Part shown: piece after piece, positions 27,170 to 35,151 of the stretch
Layout: each line of letters starts with the position of its first letter
Position numbering within the stretch: the stretch's first letter is position 1
Assembly: GCF_023278185.1 (NCBI RefSeq)
Contig: NZ_CP066356.1
Coordinates: 5,262,001-5,326,000 of the forward strand
DNA length: 64,000 bases
DNA from: Bradyrhizobium elkanii USDA 76
GTDB lineage: Bacteria; Pseudomonadota; Alphaproteobacteria; Rhizobiales; Xanthobacteraceae
Direction: 5' to 3'
Notes under the pieces: model-generated
What the model saw: only the letters and a program-made list of their open reading frames with translations
Told to the model about the DNA's origin: nothing
The model's database searches: none
Translations under genes and position numbers: made by a program

Positions 27170-27469
27170 ATGATCGTCGTCACCGGCAGCGTCACTGCCC
27201 GCCCCGACTCGTTCGACGAGGTGCGGCGCTTGAGCCTCGAGCATGTCCATCGCTCGCGCACCGAGCCCGGCTGCATCTCGCATGCGGTCCATGTCGACTG
27301 CGAGAATCCGCTCAGGCTGATGTTCTTCGAGCAATGGGCCGACCGCGCCGCGCTGGCCGCGCATTTCGCGGTCCCTGCGTCACGCGACTTCGTCCGCTCG
27401 CTGCAATCTCTCGCGGCCGCGGCGACCACCATCGAACTTTATGACGCTCACAAGATTGAGAGACTCTAG
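27170..27469 (+). CDS. Antibiotic biosynthesis monooxygenase (ABM) domain protein
   Basis: A 99-residue dimeric alpha+beta barrel protein. It has the pattern IVVTGSVTARPDSFDEVRRL, SRTEPGCISHAVH and MFFEQWADRAALAAHF typical of ABM/YgiN quinol monooxygenases and haem-degrading relatives. GGAGGGGATATC precedes the ATG at 27170. Substrate unknown; it is isolated from any biosynthetic cluster. Confidence 0.88.
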   Translation: MIVVTGSVTARPDSFDEVRRLSLEHVHRSRTEPGCISHAVHVDCENPLRLMFFEQWADRAALAAHFAVPASRDFVRSLQSLAAAATTIELYDAHKIERL

Positions 27470-27558
27470 CTGCATGGCTGGATTGCCATCTCACATTCAT
27501 ATTGCAATGCAACATTGGGGACCTTACGTATCTCCCGCGATTCAATGATGAGGCGGCG

Positions 27559-27867
27559 ATGAGCGGAGACTGGAATACCAAGTATGGCACCCGGCGCGTG
27601 CGGCATGATCCGCCGACGTTGGAAGAAGCAATCTTCGCTGCCATCGGCATCACCGATGACGTGGAGGCCCAGGCCGAAATCGCGTCGGCCCTGATGGGGC
27701 TGCCCTATGACGATGTGCTCGCCGAGGTGAAGAAAACCGCGCGCGTCAGTGCCCGCACCGGCACGGCAACCCGCGTCATCGCCGGCGAACAGGGCGCGCA
27801 GCGTTCCGTCGTGGTCGAGCGCCGCGTGGTTCGCCGCTTTGCGACCGACAAGCGCACCGGCACCTGA
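27559..27867 (+). CDS. Conserved hypothetical protein
   Basis: A 102-residue soluble protein: SGDWNTKYGTRRVRHDPPTL, then EEAIFAAIGITDDVEAQAEIAS and a basic C-terminus VVERRVVRRFATDKRTG. No signal or membrane segment. ATG 27559 has GAGG about 7 nt upstream. It ends before a very strong terminator at 27892-27926. No function recognised. Confidence 0.65.
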   Translation: MSGDWNTKYGTRRVRHDPPTLEEAIFAAIGITDDVEAQAEIASALMGLPYDDVLAEVKKTARVSARTGTATRVIAGEQGAQRSVVVERRVVRRFATDKRTGT

Positions 27868-27891
27868 GAAACACCATCCAATTGCTGAAAG

Positions 27892-27926
27892 AAGAAGGGC
27901 AATCCATTGAATGGATTGCCCTTCTT
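27892..27926. terminator. Bidirectional terminator hairpin
   Basis: A perfect 16-bp stem, AAGAAGGGCAATCCAT (27892-27907) and its complement (27911-27926), with a 3-nt loop. It is between convergent genes and ends in GGTTT on the plus strand and CTTCTTTC on the minus strand, so it can serve both. Confidence 0.82.
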
Positions 27927-27950
27927 GGTTTGACGTGAGATTTTTGTTGG

Positions 27951-27997
27951 ACGCGTTTCCTTGACGCGAACCGGTTTCCGCTTCGCTTGGAGACGCT
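27951..27997. repeat. Dispersed repeat family B
   Basis: ACGCGTTTCCTTGACGCGAA, then CCGGTTTCCGCTTCGCTTGG and AGACGCT. Closely related to 34012-34060 and, inverted, to 24023-24066. It lies between the terminator and the GNAT stop codon. Confidence 0.72.
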
Positions 27998-28003
27998 ACC
28001 GGC

Positions 28004-28627
28004 TCAGGCCGCCCGACCCCAGCCGGAGATCTGCATCACCATGCGCCAATAGGCCCGGTTCATGTCGACGATCGCGCGTGCAGCCTCAACCGGCGTCACC
28101 GCGGCGACAGCCGGCACCGGTTCGGGCTGCTGCTGCTCGGTCAGGTCGATGCTGCCGGTCGACTCCCCATGACGGAAGGTCAGCTGGGCACCGAACTTGG
28201 TAGCGAGCGCCCGCATCGCATCGTTCTGCGCGCCGGTGGTGATGCGCAGGCTGCCGTAGCCCTTGGCATGCGCCTCGGCGATCAGCTTGCGGAACAGGGT
28301 GCTGCCGACGCCCTTCCGCCGCGCCGACCGCTCGACGCTGAAGGCGATCTCGGGCTGGACATCCGGAGACTGCTCCGGGGGATGCAATTCGGCCGCGCCG
28401 CGGACCACGCCGTCCTCGAAATAGGCGATGATGACGGTGCCGTCATTGGCGCAGCGCTCGGCGTAGCGGCGGATGAAACTGTCGTCGATGAAGCCATGAA
28501 AACGATCATGACGGCTGGTGCGATCCAGCCGCAGCAGGTGATCGCGCAGCAGCGGAAGCTCTTCCTGCTGGCTCAACGTCCGCACGGTGCCCTTGGCGGA
28601 CGTCGAGCGAATGGAATCATAGTTCAT
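28004..28627 (-). CDS. GNAT family N-acetyltransferase
   Basis: A 207-residue acetyl-CoA-dependent transferase. The GNAT core is at about 20-160, with the acetyl-CoA pyrophosphate loop VERSARRKGVGSTLF (R-x-x-G-x-G). The C-terminal 45 residues are an extension rich in Pro/Ala and Trp (PEPVPAVAAVTPVE). ATG 28627 has GAGGAG at 9 nt. The acceptor substrate is unknown. Confidence 0.88.
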   Translation of the reverse strand: MNYDSIRSTSAKGTVRTLSQQEELPLLRDHLLRLDRTSRHDRFHGFIDDSFIRRYAERCANDGTVIIAYFEDGVVRGAAELHPPEQSPDVQPEIAFSVERSARRKGVGSTLFRKLIAEAHAKGYGSLRITTGAQNDAMRALATKFGAQLTFRHGESTGSIDLTEQQQPEPVPAVAAVTPVEAARAIVDMNRAYWRMVMQISGWGRAA

Positions 28628-28734
28628 TTCATAACTCCTCTTGGTAGCCCTCGAGGAGGCGTCGAGTCCCTAGCAGCTGCTATATTGTGCGCCGCACCAT
28701 AAAATTCAAGTACTCAGATTCATTTAAGTAAACA

Positions 28735-28760
28735 ATGCTGTGATTGGAAAATCACAGCAT
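28735..28760 (-). terminator. Rho-independent terminator after thioesterase
   Basis: A perfect 11-bp stem ATGCTGTGATT/AATCACAGCAT with a GGAA loop, 7 bp past the thioesterase stop; the minus-strand transcript continues TGTTTACTT. It is also in the leader of the GNAT gene's promoter region. Confidence 0.72.
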
Positions 28761-28767
28761 CACCCCA

Positions 28768-29166
28768 TTATAATACCAGTTGCGTCTGGGTCACCACCGC
28801 GACCAGCTTGCCGTCTTCGGTCTCCAGCCTGGTCTGCCAAACCTGGGTCCGCCGCCCCCGGTGAACCGGTGTCGCGGTCGCAATCACGGTCGTCCCCTCC
28901 TTGGCCCCGCCAATGAAGTTGGTCTTGCTCTCCAGCGTCGTGGTGCCCTTGGCGCCCTCAGGCAGGTTGATCACGGTGGCTGCGGCGCCGACCGAGTCGG
29001 CGAAGGCCATCACCGCGCCGCCGTGGATGGTGTTTCGGAGGGTGCAGAGGTCCGGCCGCACCAGCATTGTCGCGACCACGCGGTCCTGGCCGGCCTCGGT
29101 GAAGGTGACGCCCTTTAGTTCCGCAAACGGCATCTTCATCGACTGGATCTTCTCGAGCGGCGTCAT
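28768..29166 (-). CDS. PaaI family thioesterase
   Basis: A 132-residue hotdog-fold acyl-CoA thioesterase. The family motif NTIHGGAVMAFADSVG is at about 45-60, and FIGGAKEGTTVIATATPVHRG follows. ATG 29166 has GGGAG at 6 nt; a GTG 6 bp upstream is less likely. It probably hydrolyses an aryl- or acyl-CoA; the substrate is not evident. Confidence 0.9.
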   Translation of the reverse strand: MTPLEKIQSMKMPFAELKGVTFTEAGQDRVVATMLVRPDLCTLRNTIHGGAVMAFADSVGAAATVINLPEGAKGTTTLESKTNFIGGAKEGTTVIATATPVHRGRRTQVWQTRLETEDGKLVAVVTQTQLVL

Positions 29167-29315
29167 GGTCACTCCCTGCTTCGCGCGGTCTTTTTCAAGA
29201 TTGGTGCGGGCATGATGGAATGCCTGACGGGACCGGGCAATGACCTCCGAGGTAATGGTACGGATGACGTCATGGCCGCCGTGACAATCCCTGGCGAGTC
29301 TGCCTACCGTCAGCG

Positions 29316-30101
29316 ATGCGCGACTTCCCTCCCCGTCGGATCGTCTGCCTGACCGAAGAGACGGTCGAGACGCTGTACCTGCTTGGCGAGCAGGACCGCA
29401 TCGTCGGCGTCTCCGGCTACGCGGTGCGGCCGCCGCAGGTCCGCCGCGAGAAGCCGCGGGTGTCGGCGTTCATCTCAGCCGACATTCCAAAAATCCTGGC
29501 GCTTGACCCGGATCTGGTGCTCGCCTTCTCCGATCTGCAGGCCGATATCGTCGGCGATCTCGTGCGCGCCGGCGTTGCCGTCCATGTCTTCAATCAGCGC
29601 GATGTCGCAGGCATCCTTGCGATGATCCGCACTTTGGGCGCGATGGTCGGCGCAACCGATCGCGCCGGGCAGCTCGCACAAAGCCTCGCGCAACGGCTGG
29701 CCGCGGTCGCCGCAACGCCGCGTCCGGCACCGCAGCCAAAAGTCTATTTCGAGGAATGGGACGATCCGCTGATCAGCGGCATCGGCTGGGTGTCCGAACT
29801 GATCGAGATCGCCGGCGGCACCGATGCGCTGCCGCATCTGCGTGCGCACAAGGCGGCCAAGGATCGCATCGTCACGCCTGACGCAGTGCGTGCGGCGATG
29901 CCCGACGTGATCCTCGCGTCCTGGTGCGGCAAGAAGGTCGTGCCCGACCGCATCCGCAAGCGTGAGGGCTGGAGCGACATCCCGGCGGTGCGCAACGACC
30001 GCATCGTCGAGATCAAGTCGCCGATCATTTTGCAGCCCGGCCCCGCGGCGTTGACCGATGGGCTCGATGCGATCGTGAAGGCGTTGTGGCCGGGGCATTG
30101 A
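29316..30101 (+). CDS. BtuF-like cobalamin/iron-siderophore-binding-fold protein without signal peptide
   Basis: A 261-residue protein of the class III periplasmic-binding fold. It starts PPRRIVCLTEETVETLYLLG, with the VxLxxxxxEixxxLG pattern of BtuF, then RVSAFISADIPKILALDPDLVLAFSD and a C-terminal KSPIILQPGPAALTDGLDAI. No hydrophobic signal sequence precedes the fold, unlike transporter SBPs, and no permease gene is adjacent. It could be cytoplasmic and chaperone or sense a corrinoid (inference). Confidence 0.82.
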   Translation: MRDFPPRRIVCLTEETVETLYLLGEQDRIVGVSGYAVRPPQVRREKPRVSAFISADIPKILALDPDLVLAFSDLQADIVGDLVRAGVAVHVFNQRDVAGILAMIRTLGAMVGATDRAGQLAQSLAQRLAAVAATPRPAPQPKVYFEEWDDPLISGIGWVSELIEIAGGTDALPHLRAHKAAKDRIVTPDAVRAAMPDVILASWCGKKVVPDRIRKREGWSDIPAVRNDRIVEIKSPIILQPGPAALTDGLDAIVKALWPGH

Positions 30102-30110
30102 CCCTTCCAG

Positions 30111-30233
30111 CGTCGTCCCGGCGAAGGCCGGGACCCATACTCCGCGGCTAATGTTGTGATCGGGACTCGTCGTAGCAGCGCTGCTCATCAACCGAGATTC
30201 GTGGTTATGGATCCCGGCTTTCGCCGGGACGAC
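30111..30233. repeat. Inverted pair of REP-like family C
   Basis: Left arm CGTCGTCCCGGCGAAGGCCG followed by GGACCCATAC (30111-30140); right arm GTTATGGATCCCGGCTTTCG followed by CCGGGACGAC (30204-30233). The arms are near-complementary palindromes in opposite orientation, as in rhizobial REP/BIME elements. It separates the BtuF-like and M20 genes. Confidence 0.78.
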
Positions 30234-30294
30234 AGCGAATTTGTTGCGCAATCACGCACAAGACTATGATTGCAATGGCATAGGGAGAACGAAG

Positions 30295-31572
30295 CTACGC
30301 CTTCTCCACGCCGCACCATTCCGCGATGAACAGCGCCATCGCCTTGGTCGCTTTCCGCAGCGACTCCAGCTCGACATATTCGTTGAAGCCGTGCATCGCG
30401 GCGCCGGTGGCGCCGAAGCAAAGGCTCGGGATGTCGTGGTTCAAGCCGTAGAAGCGCGTGTCGGTCAGCGCGGTGAAGGCGCGGTCTTCCACCGCGCCGC
30501 CATACACGACCCCGTGCGCCTTGGCGAAGGCAGCTTCCGGTGCCTCGGAGTTCACCAGTTCGTAGCCTTCCGACAGGAAGCCCGACCATTCGACCTGCGG
30601 CGGATTGTTGGAGAGGAAGCGATGATCGCGCGCCGCCGCCGACACGCACGCCAGAATCTCCTTCTGGCACTCGGCGATCGACCAGCCCGGCAAGACCGCG
30701 ATGCGGCAGTCGACGTCGCACCAGGCGGGCACGCTGGAGGCCCAGTCGCCGCCCTTGATGATGCCCGGATTGAAATTGATCGGGTGATTGACGTCCTTGA
30801 AATGGCGGTCGGCCTTGGCGCGCTCGTTCCAGGCGATCTCGAGCTTCTCCAGCGCATGCACCAGATGATACGCCGCCATGATCGCGTTCGAGCCCGCGCC
30901 GGCCTCGAACACATGCACCGGGAAACCGCGCACCTTCAGGCGGAACCAGATCACGCCGACCTGCGAGCGGATCATCTTGCCGTTGGTGGGCTCCGGGATG
31001 AAGCAGGCATCGGCGCGATAGCCGCGCTGCAAGGTCGAAAGCGCGCCGACGCCGGTGCTCTCCTCCTCGATCACGGACTGGAAGTGAATCCGTGCCGTCG
31101 GCTTCAACCCGGCCTTCCCGATCGCATCCAGCGCATAGAGCGCGGCGATGGTGCCGGACTTCATGTCGCAGGCGCCGCGGCCATACATCCTGCCGTCCTT
31201 GATGACGGGCGAGAACGGCGGCGTCTCCCACATCTCGAGCGGACCGGTTGGCACCACGTCGCAGTGGCCCTGCAGGATCAGCGATTTGCCGGCATTGGTG
31301 TCCGGGCGGTAGGTGCCGACCACCGTGCGCGCCTTCGAAAAATCATGCTCGATCGGGCCGAAGCCGCGCAAATCCCTGAGCTCGTCGGGATTGATGTGCC
31401 AGTCGTCGACCTCGTAGCCGCGCTCGCGCAGGAGATCGCCGATCATGTCCTGGCACGGCCCCTCGGCGCCGCGGGTCGAGGGGATCGCGACAAAGGCCTG
31501 CGTCGTCGCAAGCTGCGCATCGAATCCCTCGTCAACGGCGCTCAGGATTCGTTGTTGCGTCTCGGCAGTCAT
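30295..31572 (-). CDS. M20 family ArgE/DapE-type deacylase
   Basis: A 425-residue zinc hydrolase. Metal ligands and catalytic residues are in GHCDVVPTG, GRGACDMKSGT and VIEEESTGVG; a late GATGAAMHGFNEYV provides another His ligand. The dimerisation domain sits in the middle (about 190-320). Members remove acyl groups from amino acids. The substrate is unknown. ATG 31572 has GGAG at 9 nt. Confidence 0.9.
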   Translation of the reverse strand: MTAETQQRILSAVDEGFDAQLATTQAFVAIPSTRGAEGPCQDMIGDLLRERGYEVDDWHINPDELRDLRGFGPIEHDFSKARTVVGTYRPDTNAGKSLILQGHCDVVPTGPLEMWETPPFSPVIKDGRMYGRGACDMKSGTIAALYALDAIGKAGLKPTARIHFQSVIEEESTGVGALSTLQRGYRADACFIPEPTNGKMIRSQVGVIWFRLKVRGFPVHVFEAGAGSNAIMAAYHLVHALEKLEIAWNERAKADRHFKDVNHPINFNPGIIKGGDWASSVPAWCDVDCRIAVLPGWSIAECQKEILACVSAAARDHRFLSNNPPQVEWSGFLSEGYELVNSEAPEAAFAKAHGVVYGGAVEDRAFTALTDTRFYGLNHDIPSLCFGATGAAMHGFNEYVELESLRKATKAMALFIAEWCGVEKA

Positions 31573-31626
31573 GCTTTGGCTCCATCGGGAAAACAGATCA
31601 GGCGGGAGCCGCAACGTAGCCCGATT

Positions 31627-32352
31627 TCACTCCGCCTTGTATTGCGCAAAATAGGCATCCCGCAATGCATCTTCGAGCAGCCGGCCTTCCGAATAGCCAT
31701 CGAGCGTCTTCGGCCGCGTCACGCCGTCGAGCAGCCGCGGACACGGCTCGGGCGCGCCGAGCACGGTGCGCACCGGAATGCGCTCGGCATAGATCGGCAA
31801 CTCGTAATCCTCGTCATCGTCGGCGACGCCCTTGGCGCGAATTTTTGCCGAAGCCTCCTCGATCTCCATCGCGATGAACGAGGTCGCCTTGATCTCCTGC
31901 TTGTTGCTGGCACGCAGGCTCGCGGTGCGCTCGGGAAAGAAGCGGTCGACCATCGCGACGATCGCGCGTTCCTTCTCTGCCGGGTCGGTGACGAGATAGG
32001 CTGACCCGAACGCCATCACCGCGCGATAGTCGGCCGAGTGGTTGAAGCCGCAGCGCGCCAGCACCAGGCTGTCGAGATGGGCGACCGTCAGGCACACGCG
32101 TTGCCCTTCGGACTGGTTCTCCAGCATGCGGCTCGCGCTCGAGCCGTGCCAGTAGAGCCTGGTGCCCTCGCGCCAGAAGAACGTCGGCGTGCAATAGGGC
32201 TGGCCGTCGATCACGTAGGAGACGTGGCACAGCATCGAGGCGTCGAGGATCTTGTGCACGGTGACGTGGTCGTAGAAGCCGCGGTCGTGGCGGCGCTTCA
32301 CCCGGTTGCGGGACGACATGGGGTAGGACGGAGCGGATGCGCCTTCGGTCAC
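31627..32352 (-). CDS. Pyridoxamine 5'-phosphate oxidase family (flavin-binding) protein
   Basis: A protein of about 241 residues with the split-barrel flavin fold. Segments CHVSYVIDGQPYCTPTFFW and LYWHGSSASRML are typical of the PPOx-related FMN/F420-binding proteins. Possible starts are ATG 32400, GTG 32352 and ATG 32319. I prefer GTG 32352, which has AAAGG at 7 nt and leaves 72 bp for a promoter; 32400 would leave only 24 bp to the divergent MocR gene. The two genes are probably regulator and target. Confidence 0.82.
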   Translation of the reverse strand: MTEGASAPSYPMSSRNRVKRRHDRGFYDHVTVHKILDASMLCHVSYVIDGQPYCTPTFFWREGTRLYWHGSSASRMLENQSEGQRVCLTVAHLDSLVLARCGFNHSADYRAVMAFGSAYLVTDPAEKERAIVAMVDRFFPERTASLRASNKQEIKATSFIAMEIEEASAKIRAKGVADDDEDYELPIYAERIPVRTVLGAPEPCPRLLDGVTRPKTLDGYSEGRLLEDALRDAYFAQYKAE

Positions 32353-32424
32353 GGTGAGCCTTTCGAAATCTGGAATCTGTCCAGAGTTGTAGCGGCTCAT
32401 TTGGTCTGCGATAGTGCCAATTCC

Positions 32425-33939
32425 ATGCGAAAAATTCCGACCAATTCCCGGGAGCCCGCGGCGCGCAAGGCCGAGCTGCCGCTTGACCTCGGCGGTCCGC
32501 ACGTGACGCCCGGCGCGGCCTCGCAGCAGCGGCTGTATCAGGCGCTGTGCCACGCGATCGTCGGCGGCCTCGTCAAGCCGGGCGAGCCGCTGCCGCCGTC
32601 GCGCGCGCTCGCCAGGCAGACCGGCTTCCGCCGCAACGCCGTCACCACGGCCTATGAGCGGCTGATCGCCGACGGCTTTGCGGTGGCAACCACGGGCTCC
32701 GGCACCTTCGTCGCGGCGCGCATTCCGGCCCGGGCCGCCGCGCCGCGCCGCGCAAGGATCGCGATCGAGCCGCCACAGCACAACGCGCTGTCGCTCGGCT
32801 GCACGCATATCGATGAGCGCGCGCTGCAGCGCTTCCGGGCCTTTGCCGGCCGCAGGCTGCGCGCCTTCGGGTCCGAGCATCTGCATTACGGCGATCCCCG
32901 CGGCAGCAGCGAATTGCGCGCGGCGATATCGGACCATCTGCTGTCGGCGCGCGGGCTGCGCTGCGACCCCGACCAGATCATGCTGGCCTCGGGCACGCTG
33001 CATGCCCTGCGCATCGTGCTCGGGGCGATCCTCAAGCCCGGCGACCAGGTCTGGTGCGAAGACCCCGGCTATCCGGCGGCGCGGCGCGCGATCGAGCATT
33101 GCGGCTATCGTCCGGTGTCGGTGCCGGTCGACATGTCGGGCATGCGCATCGACAAGGGCCGCGCATCCGCGCCGCAAGCGCGCGCCGCCTATGTCACGCC
33201 CTCGCACCAGTTTCCGCTCGGCGTGCAGATGTCGATGCCGCGCCGGCTCGAGCTGCTCGACTGGGCACGGGACGCCGGCGCCTTCGTGTTCGAAGACGAT
33301 TACGACAGCGAGTTCCGCTACGACGGCGCGCCGCTTCTGTCGCTCGCCGGCATCGATCATCTCCGCCGCGTGATCTACATGGGCACGTTCGCCAAGACGC
33401 TGTTTCCGGGATTGCGGATCGGCTATTGCGCCCTGCCCGAAGCCTTGATCGGTCCGGTGACGGCGGCGCGCGCCGCGCTCGACCGCTTTCCCGCCACGTT
33501 GATGGAAGGCGCGGTCGCCGACATGCTGAACTCCGGCGCCTTCGCGGCGAACTTGCGCAAATCGCGCAAGCTCTACCGTGAGGCGCGCGACGTCCTGGCG
33601 TCGACGCTTGCCAATGCCTCGGAGGGCGAGCTCACGGTTCCCGTGCCCTCGCAGGGCCTGCACCTCGTGGCGCGGCTCGATCCCGCGACCGATCCGCTGA
33701 TTGCCGCTCAGGCAAAGGCGGCCGCCGGCGTCGGCGGCTGGCTGCTCGCCGAGACCTATCATCGCGCGCGCCCATTGCCCGGCTTCGTGCTGGGATTTTC
33801 CGGTCACCCGGTTCCGCAACTCGTCGCGTCGGCGGAACGACTGGCGAAGACAACGCTCGCCGCGCTGCGCGCGACGCGCAAGATATCGGTCAAACCATCC
33901 GCCAAGCCGCAGCGCTCTAGGAGAATCGCAGCCACCTGA
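32425..33939 (+). CDS. MocR-type PLP-dependent transcriptional regulator (PdxR-like)
   Basis: A 504-residue fusion. The N-terminal GntR winged helix is at about 30-100 (LYQALCHAIVGGLVKPGEPL, PPSRALARQTGFRRNAVTTA, AYERLIADGF). An aminotransferase-I domain follows, with YGDPRGSSELRAAI, DDYDSEFRYDG and the PLP lysine at about residue 324 in FAKTLFPGLRIGY. MocR proteins sense PLP or amino acids. It is divergent from the PPOx-family gene; PdxR regulators typically control vitamin B6 genes, so that gene is the likely target (inference). Confidence 0.9.
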   Translation: MRKIPTNSREPAARKAELPLDLGGPHVTPGAASQQRLYQALCHAIVGGLVKPGEPLPPSRALARQTGFRRNAVTTAYERLIADGFAVATTGSGTFVAARIPARAAAPRRARIAIEPPQHNALSLGCTHIDERALQRFRAFAGRRLRAFGSEHLHYGDPRGSSELRAAISDHLLSARGLRCDPDQIMLASGTLHALRIVLGAILKPGDQVWCEDPGYPAARRAIEHCGYRPVSVPVDMSGMRIDKGRASAPQARAAYVTPSHQFPLGVQMSMPRRLELLDWARDAGAFVFEDDYDSEFRYDGAPLLSLAGIDHLRRVIYMGTFAKTLFPGLRIGYCALPEALIGPVTAARAALDRFPATLMEGAVADMLNSGAFAANLRKSRKLYREARDVLASTLANASEGELTVPVPSQGLHLVARLDPATDPLIAAQAKAAAGVGGWLLAETYHRARPLPGFVLGFSGHPVPQLVASAERLAKTTLAALRATRKISVKPSAKPQRSRRIAAT

Positions 33940-33961
33940 CTAAGGTCGCGCGCGTTCAGTC

Positions 33962-33998
33962 AGAGCCTTCCGTTCCGATGGAATCGGAACCCGGCTCT
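33962..33998 (+). terminator. Terminator after mocR-like gene
   Basis: AGAGCC ... GGCTCT encloses GTTCCGAT/ATCGGAAC, so two stacked stems with a GGA loop. It lies 23 bp after the stop and runs into TTGATTGTTGTTTT. Confidence 0.75.
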
Positions 33999-34011
33999 TG
34001 ATTGTTGTTTT

Positions 34012-34060
34012 GACGCGTTTTCTTCACGCGAACCGGTATCCACTTCGCTTGAAAACGCTC
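34012..34060. repeat. Dispersed repeat family B
   Basis: GACGCGTTTTCTTCACGCGA, then ACCGGTATCCACTTCGCTTG and AAAACGCTC. Copies are at 27951-27997 and, reversed, 24023-24066. It precedes the small membrane protein gene. Confidence 0.75.
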
Positions 34061-34085
34061 CAGTGTCCGCTTACGGAGATACCGG

Positions 34086-34235
34086 ATGCCAAATCGCAAC
34101 GTCCTGTATCTCGTGATCGCCGCGCTGGTCGTGATCGCAGGCATGCTCGGCTACAATCTTTACCAGGCGAAGAAGCAGCCCGAAGGCCTTCAGATCAATG
34201 TCGGGCCCGACGGGCTCAAGATCCAGAACAAGTGA
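34086..34235 (+). CDS. Small single-pass membrane protein
   Basis: A 49-residue protein: PNRNVLYLVIAALVVIAGML is a single N-terminal membrane helix, followed by a short QEGLQINVGPDGLKIQ-like polar tail. Too short for standard ORF filters. It is 11 bp upstream of the next small gene, whose Shine-Dalgarno AAGGAGG overlaps this gene's end, so the two form an operon. Function unknown. Confidence 0.68.
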   Translation: MPNRNVLYLVIAALVVIAGMLGYNLYQAKKQPEGLQINVGPDGLKIQNK

Positions 34236-34246
34236 AGGAGGCTGCG

Positions 34247-34492
34247 ATGCTGCGCTTGGGATTCGTCGCGCTGGTCAGCGTCGCAGCTCTTGGCGCGATG
34301 GCGCAATCTGCCGCAGCAGAGCAGTCCTACATGCGTGAGGGCGACATCGTCGATCTGCGGGTCGGCCAGCGCGTCCTTGTCGATGACGGCTCGTGCCCGG
34401 CTGGGCAGATCAAGCAGGTCGTCGGCTCCAGGCTGAGCCAGAACGGCGTGGTGCGGACCAGCAGCTGCGTGCCGCGCCTCGCCAAAAAGTAA
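34247..34492 (+). CDS. Small secreted protein (DUF6719-like)
   Basis: An 81-residue protein with a Sec signal peptide (LRLGFVALVSVAALGAMAQS, then AAAEQ). The mature domain is beta-rich: REGDIVDLRVGQRVLVDDGS, CPAGQIKQVVG, and a C-terminal SSCVPR. The two Cys probably pair in the periplasm. ATG 34247 has AAGGAGG about 7 nt upstream. It ends right at a convergent terminator. Function unknown; the DUF assignment is tentative. Confidence 0.72.
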   Translation: MLRLGFVALVSVAALGAMAQSAAAEQSYMREGDIVDLRVGQRVLVDDGSCPAGQIKQVVGSRLSQNGVVRTSSCVPRLAKK

Positions 34493-34516
34493 AACGCCCC
34501 GCTGTCGCGAGGCGCT
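34493..34516 (-). terminator. Terminator for the 34544-34951 gene
   Basis: On the minus strand AGCGCCTCGC pairs with GCGGGGCGTT (two G-U pairs) around a 4-nt loop, then TTTAC. It lies between convergent genes and may also serve the plus strand. Confidence 0.65.
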
Positions 34517-34543
34517 TGGTTCCTCATTACTTTGATGCGCGGC

Positions 34544-34951
34544 TCAGTTCGAGACCGGCTCGAACATGCATTGCAGGGTCGGCTTGGCGATCTTGGTGAA
34601 GGTTGGGCCGATCTCGCCCTGCTTGGACGGCGGCACCCAATCGGTCTCGATGGTCGGCACACCGGTCTCGCTGATCCCGCGCAGCAGCGCCTGGCGCAGG
34701 TCGGGATCGTCCACCGTCGCGGCGGCGTGGTCGTGCAGGCAGCCGCACACGGCCTCGGGATGTGCCCAGCGGCCGAGCATATGCGGCGCGCATTGCCGCA
34801 CGAACTCGTCGCGCGGTTCAGGCACGCGGTACAGCGAGCGGATCTGCATCGATTCGAGGGGGAGCTGGGATTGGGCCTGCGCGGCGCCCGCCAAGGGCCC
34901 CATCAGGACAAGCGATGCCAACATCGCGGCGGAACAGATACGGAGCACCAT
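34544..34951 (-). CDS. Secreted hypothetical protein
   Basis: A 135-residue protein with a signal peptide (LRICSAAMLASLVLMGPLAG, then AAQAQS). The mature part has three or four Cys (QCAPHMLGRW, VCGCLHDHAA, LQCMFEP), suggesting disulphides or metal binding. No named domain recognised. It is on the opposite strand to the two small genes just before it. Confidence 0.65.
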   Translation of the reverse strand: MVLRICSAAMLASLVLMGPLAGAAQAQSQLPLESMQIRSLYRVPEPRDEFVRQCAPHMLGRWAHPEAVCGCLHDHAAATVDDPDLRQALLRGISETGVPTIETDWVPPSKQGEIGPTFTKIAKPTLQCMFEPVSN

Positions 34952-34992
34952 TGGGAGAGCCTTTACCGGCAGTTCTATTTTTTGCGTCGCGC

Positions 34993-35151
34993 TCAGTTGG
35001 CCTGTGCCATCACCATCGGGACCGGGGTGACTACCGGCGAGCCGTTATAGGAGAAGGTGCCGATCCCGGGCAAACCGCTGTCCGGCGAGCCTGCCATCGA
35101 CGAGCCGGCCATCACAAAGGCGAAGGCGAGGATCAGGCTCATGGTTCGCAT
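34993..35151 (-). CDS. Small secreted peptide
   Basis: A 52-residue protein with a Sec signal (MRTMSLILAFAFVMAGSSMA). The mature peptide is Gly/Pro rich (SPDSGLPGIGTFSYNGSPVV) and ends VPMVMAQAN. GGAG precedes ATG 35151 by 9 nt, favouring this start over a longer upstream frame. It may be cotranscribed with the 34544 gene. Function unknown. Confidence 0.6.
   Translation of the reverse strand: MRTMSLILAFAFVMAGSSMAGSPDSGLPGIGTFSYNGSPVVTPVPMVMAQAN

Noticed and set aside
30241..32004. 587-codon plus-strand ORF
   Set aside because: It is antisense to the M20 deacylase and PPOx genes, with no family motifs.
32353..33819. Extension of the PPOx gene to 730 codons
   Set aside because: The extension is antisense to the MocR gene; a normal start lies at 32352.
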